From Agrobacterium larrymoorei (GTDB lineage Bacteria > Pseudomonadota > Alphaproteobacteria > Rhizobiales > Rhizobiaceae), in NCBI RefSeq assembly GCF_030819275.1, contig NZ_JAUTBL010000002.1, forward strand, positions 1,862,501-1,926,500: a stretch of 64,000 bases of DNA, given 5' to 3'. Under the pieces are notes generated by a model, which saw only the letters and a program-made list of their open reading frames with translations, ran no database searches and was not told where the DNA came from. A program made the position numbers and the translations under genes. Within the stretch, counting starts at the first letter, position 1. Each line of letters begins with the position of its first letter. Shown piece by piece: positions 1 through 8,170 of the stretch.

Positions 1-437
1 GAGGGGCGAAGCGCTGCCAATTCCTTGACCGCCGCCTGTCCCTGTGCGTCGATTGCCGCCGCCGCACCGAAGCGTGCGGCAAAAAGCTTGGCGCTGAGCG
101 GATGTTCCGCCGCCAGACGCGTCATTTTCTGGTGGCTTTCGGGGTTGGCCGAAAGGCGCGAGAACTTATGGACGTGAATGGTGGGCTGAACGTCGTCGAG
201 CGACTCGCCCGCCGGGCGGTCCACACGCGCGAGCAGCATCTTGTCAAAACGTTGCGTGCCATACGAGGCCTGCGCCATACCGTGCAGCGAAGCAAAAGCC
301 GCCACAGCACAAACACTGGCAAGGATTCCGCCGCCCAAAAGAGCGGAGAGGCCGCCTGACGAGAGGCCAGCACGTTTTTTGTCACGGGCTGCGCCACGCA
401 TGGGCACGCCCTGATAGGTCACGACTGATGACGCCAT
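1..437 (-). CDS. Partial hypothetical membrane-anchored protein (N-terminal part only)
   Basis: An open frame reads leftward from an ATG at 437 to the window edge with no stop, giving about 145 residues of a longer protein. It begins MASSVVTYQG, has a basic stretch (RDKKR near residue 20), then a Gly/Ala-rich hydrophobic segment at about residues 26-52 that looks like a membrane anchor or uncleaved signal. The rest is soluble and Ala-rich. I do not recognise the family, and the C-terminal domain that would identify it lies outside the window. The start has no strong ribosome binding site. Confidence 0.6.
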   Translation of the reverse strand, partial: MASSVVTYQGVPMRGAARDKKRAGLSSGGLSALLGGGILASVCAVAAFASLHGMAQASYGTQRFDKMLLARVDRPAGESLDDVQPTIHVHKFSRLSANPESHQKMTRLAAEHPLSAKLFAARFGAAAAIDAQGQAAVKELAALRP

Positions 438-860
438 GATACTCGTTACTCGAACCGTTTACGCAAAACCGGCTTGTCGCCGGCGACTTGGCGTTGGCCT
501 CGATCGTCAGATGCGAATCGCACCATCCTCGAAGCGAACAGGTTCGAAGCATGCCGAATTATGGTAACCAAAGTCTTTACGAGTCCCCTGAAAACGCTGT
601 CCCTAAAAGCGCAAGCCATGTTCATGCAGGTAAGATCCGATGTTCGCGCCCCATTTTTTTCAGGCGTCGAAACCGAAGAGCAAGACTGTCGGCACAGCAC
701 TTACATGGCTGAATCAAGGTCCCCTCTTCTGGCCAAAGCCTGTATCTTTCGACTTTGCCTAAAATGCGGCGATGAAGGCGACCTCGATCATCCCGTCGTT
801 TTCATTTTGACGGAATCCTTTTAAGCTCGATCATCCACGATTGACTTAAGGGAACGACAC
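438..860. other. Intergenic region, divergent 5' ends
   Basis: This 423-bp gap separates the leftward partial gene from pncA, so promoters for both should lie here. The only assignable element is an AAGGGA ribosome binding site just before the pncA start. Short open frames on both strands lack ribosome binding sites and recognisable protein character. No tRNA, terminator or repeat was seen. Confidence 0.5.
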
Positions 861-1487
861 ATGAAGGCGCTGCTGCTGATCGACATCCAGAACGGTTTTT
901 GCCCCGGCGGAAATCTTCCCGTTGCCGATGGCGACAAGATCGTGCCGATTGCCAATGCGCTGATCGAAAATGGCGGCTACGACCTCATCGTTGCCTCACA
1001 GGATTGGCACCCGGCCAATCATGGCAGTTTTGCCTCCCAGCATCCGGGCAAACAACCCTTCGAGATGGGCGAGCTTTCGGGAAAGCCGCAGGTCATGTGG
1101 CCGGATCATTGCGTTCAGGGAACGCCGGATGCGGAGTTTCATCCCGATCTGAATAACCAAGCCTTCGATTACATCCAGCAGAAGGGCGAAAACCCGGCCG
1201 TCGATAGCTACTCCGCCTTTCGCGACAACGACCAGTCGGCAACCACCGGTCTTGCGGATTATCTCAGCCGTCAGGGCGTGACCGTTCTCGATATTTGCGG
1301 GCTCGCAACGGATTACTGCGTCAGCTTTTCGGCACTCGATGCGCGCGACATGCTCCCGGATGTCAAAGTGCGCTTTATCGAGGATGCCAGTCGCGGGATT
1401 GACCCGGAAGGCATCAAAGCCGCCATTGCCGCCATGCGCGCAAGGGGCATTGCCGTGGTGAATAGCAGCGACCTTATGAAGGCCTAA
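861..1487 (+). CDS. pncA: Nicotinamidase (bifunctional nicotinamidase/pyrazinamidase)
   Basis: Cytoplasmic hydrolase that deamidates nicotinamide to nicotinate for NAD salvage. The 208-residue protein has the isochorismatase-like fold signatures of PncA. These are an N-terminal LLIDIQNGFCPGG with the catalytic Asp at residue 8, the metal-ligand region SQDWHPANHGSF, WPDHCVQGTPDAEF, and the nucleophile region GLATDYCVSFSA with the catalytic Cys. Length is normal for the family. The ATG at 861 follows AAGGGA. It stands alone on this strand, with a DUF2164 gene converging from the right only a few bases away. Confidence 0.95.
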   Translation: MKALLLIDIQNGFCPGGNLPVADGDKIVPIANALIENGGYDLIVASQDWHPANHGSFASQHPGKQPFEMGELSGKPQVMWPDHCVQGTPDAEFHPDLNNQAFDYIQQKGENPAVDSYSAFRDNDQSATTGLADYLSRQGVTVLDICGLATDYCVSFSALDARDMLPDVKVRFIEDASRGIDPEGIKAAIAAMRARGIAVVNSSDLMKA

Positions 1488-1492
1488 CCCCG

Positions 1493-1741
1493 TCAGCGGT
1501 CGTTCAATGGCTGCTCCAGCACATCGAGATCGGCAGCGGCGTCGTCCATTCGACGCGAGATCACCGCTTGCGCGTCTCGGAGTCCTTGGTTGTAAAAAGC
1601 CGGACCGATGACGTCCGCCACATGGTCCAGCAGCATTTCGCATTGCAGCCCGCTGACATCCACGTCCAGCTCTTTCACCAGATAGTCTTGAACTGCCTTG
1701 GCCAATGCTGCTTTCTGCTGTTTGTCGACCTTCAGTTCCAT
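1493..1741 (-). CDS. DUF2164 family protein
   Basis: Small 82-residue soluble protein matching the DUF2164 family, whose function is unknown. The diagnostic pattern is an N-terminal lysine-rich helix followed by YLVKELDVDVSGLQCEMLLD and IGPAFYNQGLRDAQAV. The frame stays open to 1789, but I chose the ATG at 1741 because an AAGGAGGG ribosome binding site sits about 8 bases upstream and homologues start here. It converges on pncA with almost no gap and no obvious hairpin between them. Confidence 0.85.
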   Translation of the reverse strand: MELKVDKQQKAALAKAVQDYLVKELDVDVSGLQCEMLLDHVADVIGPAFYNQGLRDAQAVISRRMDDAAADLDVLEQPLNDR

Positions 1742-1868
1742 AACGCAGCCCTCCTTCAACGCATCGTCAGTATGAAGCGACTTTGCCAAGCTTCAAATAA
1801 ATCAATCAAGCCATTCCTTATTTTTGTTTGTACGCATACGGCAGAGGCTGTAGGAGAGCAGGCATCCT

Positions 1869-2615
1869 ATGTTCTCCGGTACAGGACCGGCTTACCCCAT
1901 GACCCAGTCACCCTTTAGGTCAGGCATCCGCCTCGGCCTTCCCATCGCTCTTGCCGTTCTGCCCTTCGGTGCGCTGTTTGGCGCCGTCGCAATCGACAAT
2001 GGCATGACCATTTACGAAGCGACGCTGATGAGCGGCATCATCTATGCCGGTGCGAGCCAGCTCGTCGGTATCGAGCTCTTCAATCAGAACCTGCCAGCCT
2101 GGCTCGTGGTGTTATCGATCTTCGCCGTCAACTTCCGGCATGTGCTCTATTCTGCCGCCATGGTTCGCATTGTCCCGGAATGGTCCTTTGCCCGCAAAGC
2201 CATCGGCTTTTTCTTCCTGGTCGACCCGCAATTTGCCGAGTCCGTCCGGCAAAAGGAAATCCATGGTGAAGTGCGCTATTCGCTCTATATGGGCTATGCC
2301 TTAGTGGTCTACGTGCCGTGGGTGATCTCCACGGTCGTCGGCGCTTCGCTCGGCAATCTCGTAGGCGATCCAAGGGCACTCGGCTTCGACGTGCTGCTGC
2401 CTATCTATTTCATGGGCATGGTGCTCGGTTTCCGTCAACGCAAGAGCTCCTATCCCGTCATGCTGGCAAGCGCCGTTGGCGCGATTGCCTCCTTCCACTT
2501 CGTCGGCTCACCCTGGCATGTCAGCATCGGCGCCCTGACCGGCATCATCATCGCCGTCATCCTGCCGCCTGCGAAAAGTGAACCCATCGAGGAGCCAGAG
2601 GTGCAGACCCCATGA
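1869..2615 (+). CDS. azlC: AzlC-family branched-chain amino acid exporter, large subunit
   Basis: Inner-membrane permease component of the AzlCD two-subunit exporter (the family includes YgaZ/BrnF), which exports branched-chain amino acids and some analogues. The 248-residue protein has several hydrophobic helices, with the family segments PFGALFGAVAIDNG near the N-terminus and MSGIIYAGASQLVGIELF near residues 55-72. The start at 1869 is preceded by TAGGAGAG about 10 bases away; an alternative ATG lies ten codons downstream. Its stop overlaps azlD by 4 bp (ATGA), so the two are almost certainly co-translated. Confidence 0.92.
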   Translation: MFSGTGPAYPMTQSPFRSGIRLGLPIALAVLPFGALFGAVAIDNGMTIYEATLMSGIIYAGASQLVGIELFNQNLPAWLVVLSIFAVNFRHVLYSAAMVRIVPEWSFARKAIGFFFLVDPQFAESVRQKEIHGEVRYSLYMGYALVVYVPWVISTVVGASLGNLVGDPRALGFDVLLPIYFMGMVLGFRQRKSSYPVMLASAVGAIASFHFVGSPWHVSIGALTGIIIAVILPPAKSEPIEEPEVQTP

Positions 2616-2926
2616 GCGAGTTCTTCCACCTCCAGACACTCATCATCATCGTTGCCGGTGCTGTCGCGACCTACCTCACTCGCGTGGGTGGCTATATGCT
2701 GATGACCAGACTCAAATCCATCCCGCCGCGCGTGGAAGCCGGATTGAATGCCGTTCCCGTCGCCGTTCTGACGACACTCGTCGCACCCGCCTTTTTCGAA
2801 GGCGGATACGATGTGAAGCTCGGCATGATCGTGGCGCTGATCGTCGGGCTGCGATTCCCCGGCCTGATCATGCTCTTTGCCGGTTGGGCGCTGGTCGTGG
2901 CGCTGCGGCATTTTCAGCTCGCATGA
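2612..2926 (+). CDS. azlD: AzlD-family branched-chain amino acid exporter, small subunit
   Basis: Partner of AzlC in the amino acid export complex. The 104-residue protein has about four hydrophobic segments and the AzlD-type sequence TYLTRVGGYMLM near residues 20-31, followed by a Val/Leu/Ala-rich C-terminal half. It begins inside the azlC stop codon (ATGA overlap). A converging aminopeptidase gene begins its stop 26 bp downstream. Confidence 0.9.
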   Translation: MSEFFHLQTLIIIVAGAVATYLTRVGGYMLMTRLKSIPPRVEAGLNAVPVAVLTTLVAPAFFEGGYDVKLGMIVALIVGLRFPGLIMLFAGWALVVALRHFQLA

Positions 2927-2952
2927 GATGAAAACGCCGCCGAAGCCGCGAG

Positions 2953-4782
2953 TCAAAGGGCGTCCGTTGCAGCCAACAACCACTGTTTGACGCTCTCGTC
3001 GCTGATCAGCGGCATCAGTTTCTCGCGCGTCTCGGCGTGATAGTCGTTCAGCCAGGTACGCTCGTCTTCCGTCAGCAGCGAAACCACGATAAGTCTGCGG
3101 TCGATCGGGCACCAGGTCAGCGTCTCGAAGGACAGCATTGGCTGATCGCCACCTTTGATCGCCTCCGCCTCGCGCACATAGATGAGGTTCTCGATGCGGA
3201 TGCCGAAGGCGCCGGGACGGTAGTAGCCGGGCTCGTTGGACAGGATCATGCCCGGCAATAGTTCCTGTTGCGACACGCGGGAAATACGCTGCGGTCCTTC
3301 ATGCACCGAGAGATAGGAGCCGACGCCATGTCCGGTTCCGTGGCCGTAATCGGCCCCCGCCTTCCACAGCGCGATGCGCGCCAGTGGATCGAGATCGCAA
3401 CCGCGCGTTCCCTTTGGAAACTTCGCGTCGCTGATAGCGATCACGCCTTTCAGCACTAGCGTAAAAAAGCGCTTCTGTTCTTCCGGCACATTGCCGATGG
3501 CAACGGTGCGCGTGATATCCGTGGTGCCATTCACATATTGCGCGCCGGAATCCACCAGGAACATCTCGCCATCCTGCAAATGGCGGTCGCTATCTGTCGT
3601 GACACGGTAATGGATAATCGCGGCATTCGGGCCGGAGCCGGAAATCGTATCGAAGGAGACGTCCTTCAGCGGGTTTTGCATCGCTTCGCCCAGACGCGCC
3701 CGCGCCTGCTCCAGCTTGGTTACCGCCTGGATCTCCGTGACAGTCCCGGGCTGCTGGCTGTCCAGCCATGCCAGATATTCCACCATTGCGGCTCCGTCCT
3801 GAATATGGGCGGCAGCGGAACCGGCCAACTCCGCTTCGTTCTTGCAGGCACGCGGCAGCTTGACGGGATCGGTCGCCTCGATAACCGTGCCACCATTGTC
3901 CTTGATGAGACGCGTCAGCGCCACCGGCACTACGTCCGCGTCTACGAGAATGGATGCACCGTTTTCAGCAAGCACGCGAAGGGTCGGCTCGATCTCTGTG
4001 GGCGCGTGAAGCGTCACAAGGCCATTGAGATAGTCTTTGACCTCGCCGTTCAATTTACGCTCATCCAGAAACAGATCGGCTTTGCCATCGGCATGAATGA
4101 TCGCGCGAGCGAGCGGATGGGGCGTGTGCGGCACGTCATTGCCACGGATGTTGAAGATCCAAGCAATCGACGACGGATCGGTCACCAGAACTGCCTCCGC
4201 CTTGCGGTTCTTCACATCCTCGGCAATTTTGTCGATCTTCTGCTGCGCTGGCGTTCCACTAAAGGCTTCCGGCTGGATCGTGACTGGCTCCAGAGGCTCC
4301 GCAGGGCGTCCTTCCCACAGGGGGTCGAGCGGGTTGGCAGCGAGCAGCACAACCGAGCCCCCCTTTTCCGCCAACGCCTTTTCAAGCCGCAACAGTTCCG
4401 CGCTCGTATGCAGCCACGGGTCGATACCAAGACGAAAACCGGTCGGGGCATGTTCGCCAAGCCACTTCGCTGGCGGAGCCCCCACCAGATCGCCGCCCGT
4501 AAACACCGCCGGGTCGACCTGTGAAGCAAGCTGCGTCGTGTAGCGCCCGTCGACAAAGACGATGGCTTGCGACCGCGTCACCAGCACCACACCAGCAGAA
4601 CCGGTAAAGCCGGTCAGCCAGGCCATCCGCTCGGCACATTCCGGCACATATTCGCCCTGATATTCGTCGGCACGGGGAATAAGAAAACCGTCGATGCCGA
4701 GCGCATCGAATGTCGCGCGCAATGCCTCCACGCGGGCCTTGCCGAACTGCGGAGTGGACTTGTTGTCAAAGTACTGGAACAT
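2953..4782 (-). CDS. pepP: Xaa-Pro aminopeptidase (aminopeptidase P, M24 family)
   Basis: Cytosolic metallopeptidase that removes N-terminal residues preceding proline. At 609 residues it has the long three-domain layout: two creatinase-like N-terminal domains (about residues 1-310), a pita-bread M24 catalytic domain (about 320-540) and a short C-terminal M24_C domain. Dinuclear-metal ligands are visible in FLVDSGAQYVNGTTDITRT (two Asp), HGTGHGVGSYLSVHEGP (His), LSNEPGYY (Glu) and FGIRIENL (Glu). It is monocistronic. A dispersed palindromic repeat begins 22 bp upstream of its start. Confidence 0.93.
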   Translation of the reverse strand: MFQYFDNKSTPQFGKARVEALRATFDALGIDGFLIPRADEYQGEYVPECAERMAWLTGFTGSAGVVLVTRSQAIVFVDGRYTTQLASQVDPAVFTGGDLVGAPPAKWLGEHAPTGFRLGIDPWLHTSAELLRLEKALAEKGGSVVLLAANPLDPLWEGRPAEPLEPVTIQPEAFSGTPAQQKIDKIAEDVKNRKAEAVLVTDPSSIAWIFNIRGNDVPHTPHPLARAIIHADGKADLFLDERKLNGEVKDYLNGLVTLHAPTEIEPTLRVLAENGASILVDADVVPVALTRLIKDNGGTVIEATDPVKLPRACKNEAELAGSAAAHIQDGAAMVEYLAWLDSQQPGTVTEIQAVTKLEQARARLGEAMQNPLKDVSFDTISGSGPNAAIIHYRVTTDSDRHLQDGEMFLVDSGAQYVNGTTDITRTVAIGNVPEEQKRFFTLVLKGVIAISDAKFPKGTRGCDLDPLARIALWKAGADYGHGTGHGVGSYLSVHEGPQRISRVSQQELLPGMILSNEPGYYRPGAFGIRIENLIYVREAEAIKGGDQPMLSFETLTWCPIDRRLIVVSLLTEDERTWLNDYHAETREKLMPLISDESVKQWLLAATDAL

Positions 4783-5105
4783 GGCATGCTTTCTGGATTG
4801 TCCAGAGCGCCGTGCATCTTATTGGACGCACAAAGGACGCTCTGTCTTTTGGAATCTACGCATCTTTTACAGACCATAGCGCGGCAGCCTCTCGCAGGTC
4901 CAGATCAAAGCGAACGCCATCACACGGCACCTCTATCTGCCCAATACTTAGGCAGATCACGCAAATTTGGAGAATAATCTCACTTAGGATTGCATTTAAC
5001 GCATAGCACGGATGTCGAAGCGGCTATGGCGTCCGGAGCTGCACTGTCTTAAATTCAAAAGCATCGAAGGGGCAACGAAAACCCCGCAGAACAAGGATGT
5101 CCAAC
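4783..5105. other. Intergenic region between pepP and a small gene
   Basis: This 323-bp gap holds the repeat element at 4804-4866 and then an A+T-richer stretch (about 4930-5000) that should contain the promoters for the leftward pepP and the rightward 57-residue gene. No RNA gene was recognised in it. Confidence 0.5.
4804..4866 (+). repeat. Dispersed palindromic intergenic repeat, copy 1
   Basis: This stretch is closely similar, in the same orientation, to 46311-46373. Both begin AGAGCGCCGTGC, share ATTGGACGCACAAAGGACGC and end in a shared ATCTACGCATC. The outer AGAGCG pairs with CGCTCT, and an inner GTGCATCTT..GGACGCAC stem is imperfect here, whereas copy 2 has a perfect one. Both copies lie just upstream of a minus-strand gene. 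The type resembles known rhizobial intergenic palindromic families, but I cannot assign a family name. Confidence 0.85.
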
Positions 5106-5279
5106 ATGTCGAAGTCGATCTTTCGCACCGCATTCGAACGCGTCGTCGAAGCCCGTCAGCGGCAGTCGGACCGTTATGTCAGCAGCGCAATGCTGAACCT
5201 GGACGATGCCACAATCGCTGCTTTCGGTATCACGCGTGAAGAGCTGCGTCGCAAGGCGAAATCCACTTACGTGTTCTGA
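5106..5279 (+). CDS. Small conserved-looking protein, function unknown
   Basis: A 57-residue basic protein beginning MSKSIFRTAFERVVEARQRQ and ending AKSTYVF, predicted largely helical, without signal or membrane segment. I do not recognise the family; the layout of an N-terminal amphipathic Arg-rich helix loosely recalls the short DUF1127-type rhizobial proteins. An in-frame ATG lies three codons earlier at 5097, but AAGGA sits 8 bases before 5106. It has its own downstream hairpin, which supports it as a real short transcription unit. Confidence 0.7.
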   Translation: MSKSIFRTAFERVVEARQRQSDRYVSSAMLNLDDATIAAFGITREELRRKAKSTYVF

Positions 5280-5380
5280 TCGTGAGGCGAGCCTCCTCCC
5301 GGCTCGCTGAACAAGGAATACGTTTATCCGCTTGAGCCTCTCCTCCCAAGGCTCGCGGATTCGGTCGGCAGGACCGATTG

Positions 5381-5410
5381 AAAAGGCGGCGCGCAAGCGT
5401 CGCCTTTTTC
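5381..5410. terminator. Bidirectional intrinsic terminator
   Basis: AAAAGGCG (5381-5388) pairs with CGCCTTTT (5401-5408) around a G+C-rich loop, with a T run on the plus strand and an A run before the stem. It lies between the convergent small gene at 5106-5279 and prmA and can serve both. Confidence 0.8.
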
Positions 5411-5416
5411 ATATTC

Positions 5417-6301
5417 TCAAAGCATATCGCGACGAAGATGGATGGTGACCCAGCCATTGCGCCAGATGGTGCGAATGTGGCTCAGCTTCATGCCGTTATA
5501 GGCCGACAGAACCTTCCAACGCTGCGAAGCTAGAATACCGGACAGGATGACCGTGCCACCGGGCGCCAGATGCGCCACGAGCTGCGGCGCCATCTTGATC
5601 AGCGGACGGGCCAAAATATTGGCGATGATGAGATCGAATGGCCCGTGGCGACGGAAGGAATCCGAGTGGAAGCCGGGCGCTGTCTCGAATGCAATGCCCG
5701 AGACGATGCCGTTCAGCTTCGCGTTTTCCTTGGCGACACGAGTCGCAATCGGATCGATATCCGTGGCCAAGACCGGCACCTTGCGCATCTTTGCCGTCGC
5801 GATTGCCAAGACACCGCTGCCGGTGCCGAGATCCAGTGCATTGCGAATGGTACGCGAACGCAGCACCTCTTCGATCATTTCCAGGCAACCCGCCGTGGTG
5901 CCGTGATGGCCGGTACCGAAGGCCTGACCGGCCTCGATTTCGATGGCGAGATCGTTCGGACGAACCTTGTCCCGGTCGTGTGAGCCATGCACCAGGAAGC
6001 GCCCTGCCCGCACCGGCTTCAAGCCTTCCAGCGACTTGGCGATCCAGTCGACATCGGGAATGACTTCGCGCTCGATCGCAAGATGTGGGAAGGAAGCCTG
6101 CAACAGCGTCTGAAAGCGCTCGGTAATCTCGTCTTCCTGCTCAAAAAGCATATAGATCGATGCTTCCCAGATATCGCGCTTCTCATCGACCTCGGTGGTC
6201 GCGATCGCAATATCCTCCTCGCCGAAGACCTCCGACATCACGTCAAGCACGTCGCCTGCCTGAACTTCGGTTGTGGTGACATAGAGACGGATTTCACTCA
6301 C
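5417..6301 (-). CDS. prmA: Ribosomal protein L11 methyltransferase
   Basis: SAM-dependent enzyme that methylates ribosomal protein L11. The 294-residue protein has an N-terminal L11-recognition domain (about residues 1-120) and a class I methyltransferase domain. This contains the glycine-rich SAM motif LDLGTGSGVLAIA, an acidic ribose-binding position in VLATDIDPIA, and the IIANILARPLIKMAP motif in the place of the usual NPPF-like loop. I prefer the GTG start at 6301 (VSEIRLYVTT) because homologues begin there; the frame continues to 6334. It is monocistronic and shares a terminator with the convergent small gene. Confidence 0.93.
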   Translation of the reverse strand: MSEIRLYVTTTEVQAGDVLDVMSEVFGEEDIAIATTEVDEKRDIWEASIYMLFEQEDEITERFQTLLQASFPHLAIEREVIPDVDWIAKSLEGLKPVRAGRFLVHGSHDRDKVRPNDLAIEIEAGQAFGTGHHGTTAGCLEMIEEVLRSRTIRNALDLGTGSGVLAIATAKMRKVPVLATDIDPIATRVAKENAKLNGIVSGIAFETAPGFHSDSFRRHGPFDLIIANILARPLIKMAPQLVAHLAPGGTVILSGILASQRWKVLSAYNGMKLSHIRTIWRNGWVTIHLRRDML

Positions 6302-6489
6302 GACAGACGCTTTCCCTAATGCTTGTTTGCGCAATCCCGGTCAGCGGCTTTGCGACATGACATGCGACGAAACGAGGGCTTCAATCGTGAGGATCAATGG
6401 CCACACGCTTCAGCTGGTTTAAGCGTCAGCCTTTGCCACAAAACACGCGGCAATCCAATGGAGCGGAAGGTGTTTCTTGCAGCGACGTG

Positions 6490-7089
6490 TCAGGACTTGA
6501 CGAGATTTTGCAGCTTCTGAACGGCGACATCAGGATTTTCACCGTAAGCAATGGTGCCACCAAAAGAACCGTCCGGTCGAAGCAGGATCACCGAGGCCGT
6601 ATGGTCCATGGTGTAATCGCCATTCGGGTCCTTTTCATCCACAGGCACCTTCTTGGCATAGATGCGGTAGCCCTTCAGCGTTTCGGCAATCTTGTCCGGT
6701 GCGCCGGTAATGCCGGTAATGCGCTTGGAAACGTTGGAGATGTATTGGTTCATCACCTCCGGCGTATCCCGCTCAGGATCGACGGACACGAAGTAGGCTT
6801 GCAGCTTGTCCCCTGCCGGATCGACCTTCTCCATCCAGCCGTTCAGCTCGAACAGTGTTGTCGGGCAAACCTCAGGGCAATGAGTAAAGCCGAAAAACAG
6901 CGCGGTGGGCTTGCCTTGAAACGCCTTCTCAGTGATCGGCTGACCGTTCTGCGCAACGAGCTGGAAGGGAACGCCATAGGCCTCCTCCACCATCTGCTCT
7001 CGACTCTTGGTCAGTTCGACAGTCAACCAGCCCATGACGCCCAAGAGAACGACCACGGCACCCCACAGCGCAAGACGGATCGATTTCAT
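6490..7089 (-). CDS. SCO1/SenC-family copper chaperone
   Basis: Membrane-anchored periplasmic thioredoxin-fold protein of the SCO family, which delivers copper to the CuA site of cytochrome oxidase. The 199-residue product has an N-terminal membrane anchor (about residues 5-25), the copper-binding CxxxC in FFGFTHCPEVCPTT and the later conserved His in YTMDHTASVILL. All three copper ligands are therefore present. The frame is open to 7134, but the ATG at 7089 follows AGGAA at good spacing and gives a normal anchor. A small membrane-protein gene lies upstream on the same strand. Confidence 0.93.
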   Translation of the reverse strand: MKSIRLALWGAVVVLLGVMGWLTVELTKSREQMVEEAYGVPFQLVAQNGQPITEKAFQGKPTALFFGFTHCPEVCPTTLFELNGWMEKVDPAGDKLQAYFVSVDPERDTPEVMNQYISNVSKRITGITGAPDKIAETLKGYRIYAKKVPVDEKDPNGDYTMDHTASVILLRPDGSFGGTIAYGENPDVAVQKLQNLVKS

Positions 7090-7240
7090 GCTGTTCCTCA
7101 CCATGCGATAATTGGCGCCTAGCGCCCTACCCATGTGATAGCCAAGCCTTTGACGTTGCGCAAATCAAGAACGGCTGGAAACCGCAACCGCGCTCTTTTG
7201 TCTCAATACCGTAATATGCCACAGCAGAAAGAACTGCCCG

Positions 7241-7399
7241 TCAGAAGCACCAGGCGATGCCATTCTGCACAGAGGCGATAAAGATATCGGTGCCGTGCCG
7301 TAGCCAACCATCAAAGGTGGCAAGCACGCCCAAAAGAACAGCGCCTGTGGCAAGAGCTGCAAGCAGAAGCTTGACCGATTGTGACGATAATGCGCTCAT
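7241..7399 (-). CDS. Small single-pass membrane protein, function unknown
   Basis: A 52-residue frame beginning MSALSSQSVK, with one strongly hydrophobic segment (LLLAALATGAVLLGVLATF, about residues 11-29) and a short C-terminal tail ending NGIAWCF. AGAGG lies close before the ATG at 7399. The frame is open further upstream to 7465, but that extension is basic and has no better start. It lies 151 bp upstream of the SCO gene on the same strand, so a shared transcript is possible. I do not recognise a family. Confidence 0.55.
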   Translation of the reverse strand: MSALSSQSVKLLLAALATGAVLLGVLATFDGWLRHGTDIFIASVQNGIAWCF

Positions 7400-7618
7400 C
7401 TTCCTCTTATACCGCATGGCAGGCTGAAGGAGAAGCGTGGAACGTCCTGGATTGTAAGCCGTCACATCTGTTAGTGAAAGTTTAAACGATTCTTGCCATC
7501 ATGGTCGCCAGCGGTCCGCGCAAGCGCACGACATGATGTCACCGGATTTTACCTGGACGCCGCATTCATCCTTCCAAGCACACGGCCCGCCAGAGAGCCT
7601 CCAGGACAAGCAACGACC

Positions 7619-8086
7619 ATGTCGAACGCCATCAAGCAAGCCGGCGCATACCTCGAAATCGTTTCCTTCCATCTCGGCGATCAGGAATTCTGCATCGACA
7701 TCATGGCGATCCGCGAAATCCGCGGCTGGGCGCCGGTGACGCCGATGCCCCATACCCCGCCTTATGTTCTCGGTCTCATCAACCTGCGCGGCGCGGTGAT
7801 CCCGGTTATCGACATGGCCTGCCGCCTCGGCATGAAGATGACCGAGCCGTCTGAGCGCTCCGCCATCATCGTCACCGATATCGGCGGCAAGCTGGTTGGC
7901 CTTCTGGTCGAACAGGTCTCCGACATGATGACCATCCGCTCCGAAGATCTCCAGCCCGCCCCGGAAATCATTCCGGAAGAGCAGCGCAATTTCTGCCGCG
8001 GCATCGTGGCGCTGGAAAAAAGCATGGTCTGCTTCCTCAACCTCGACACGGTCATTGCCGACGAATTGTCGCGCGAAGCGGCGTAA
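7619..8086 (+). CDS. cheW: CheW-type chemotaxis coupling protein (orphan)
   Basis: Cytoplasmic adaptor that links chemoreceptors to the histidine kinase CheA. The 155-residue protein is a single CheW domain, with the typical LEIVSFHLGDQEFCIDI start, VLGLINLRGAVIPVIDM in the middle and GLLVEQVSDMM near residue 100. The ATG at 7619 is chosen because the domain begins immediately after it; the longer frame from 7493 adds unrelated sequence. No cheA, cheY or cheR lies in the window, so it is detached from a chemotaxis operon. A chemoreceptor gene lies far away at 60060-62402. Confidence 0.93.
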   Translation: MSNAIKQAGAYLEIVSFHLGDQEFCIDIMAIREIRGWAPVTPMPHTPPYVLGLINLRGAVIPVIDMACRLGMKMTEPSERSAIIVTDIGGKLVGLLVEQVSDMMTIRSEDLQPAPEIIPEEQRNFCRGIVALEKSMVCFLNLDTVIADELSREAA

Positions 8087-8110
8087 GATCAGGGAATTTA
8101 GATTTCAGAG

Positions 8111-8138
8111 AACGGCGGGCCTTTGGTCCGCCGTTTTT
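8111..8138 (+). terminator. Intrinsic terminator after cheW
   Basis: AACGGCGG (8111-8118) pairs with CCGCCGTT (8128-8135), followed by a T run on the plus strand, 25 bp after the cheW stop. Confidence 0.85.
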
Positions 8139-8170
8139 CATTGGGCGCTCGCCTTGTCACGCTTCAGCGC

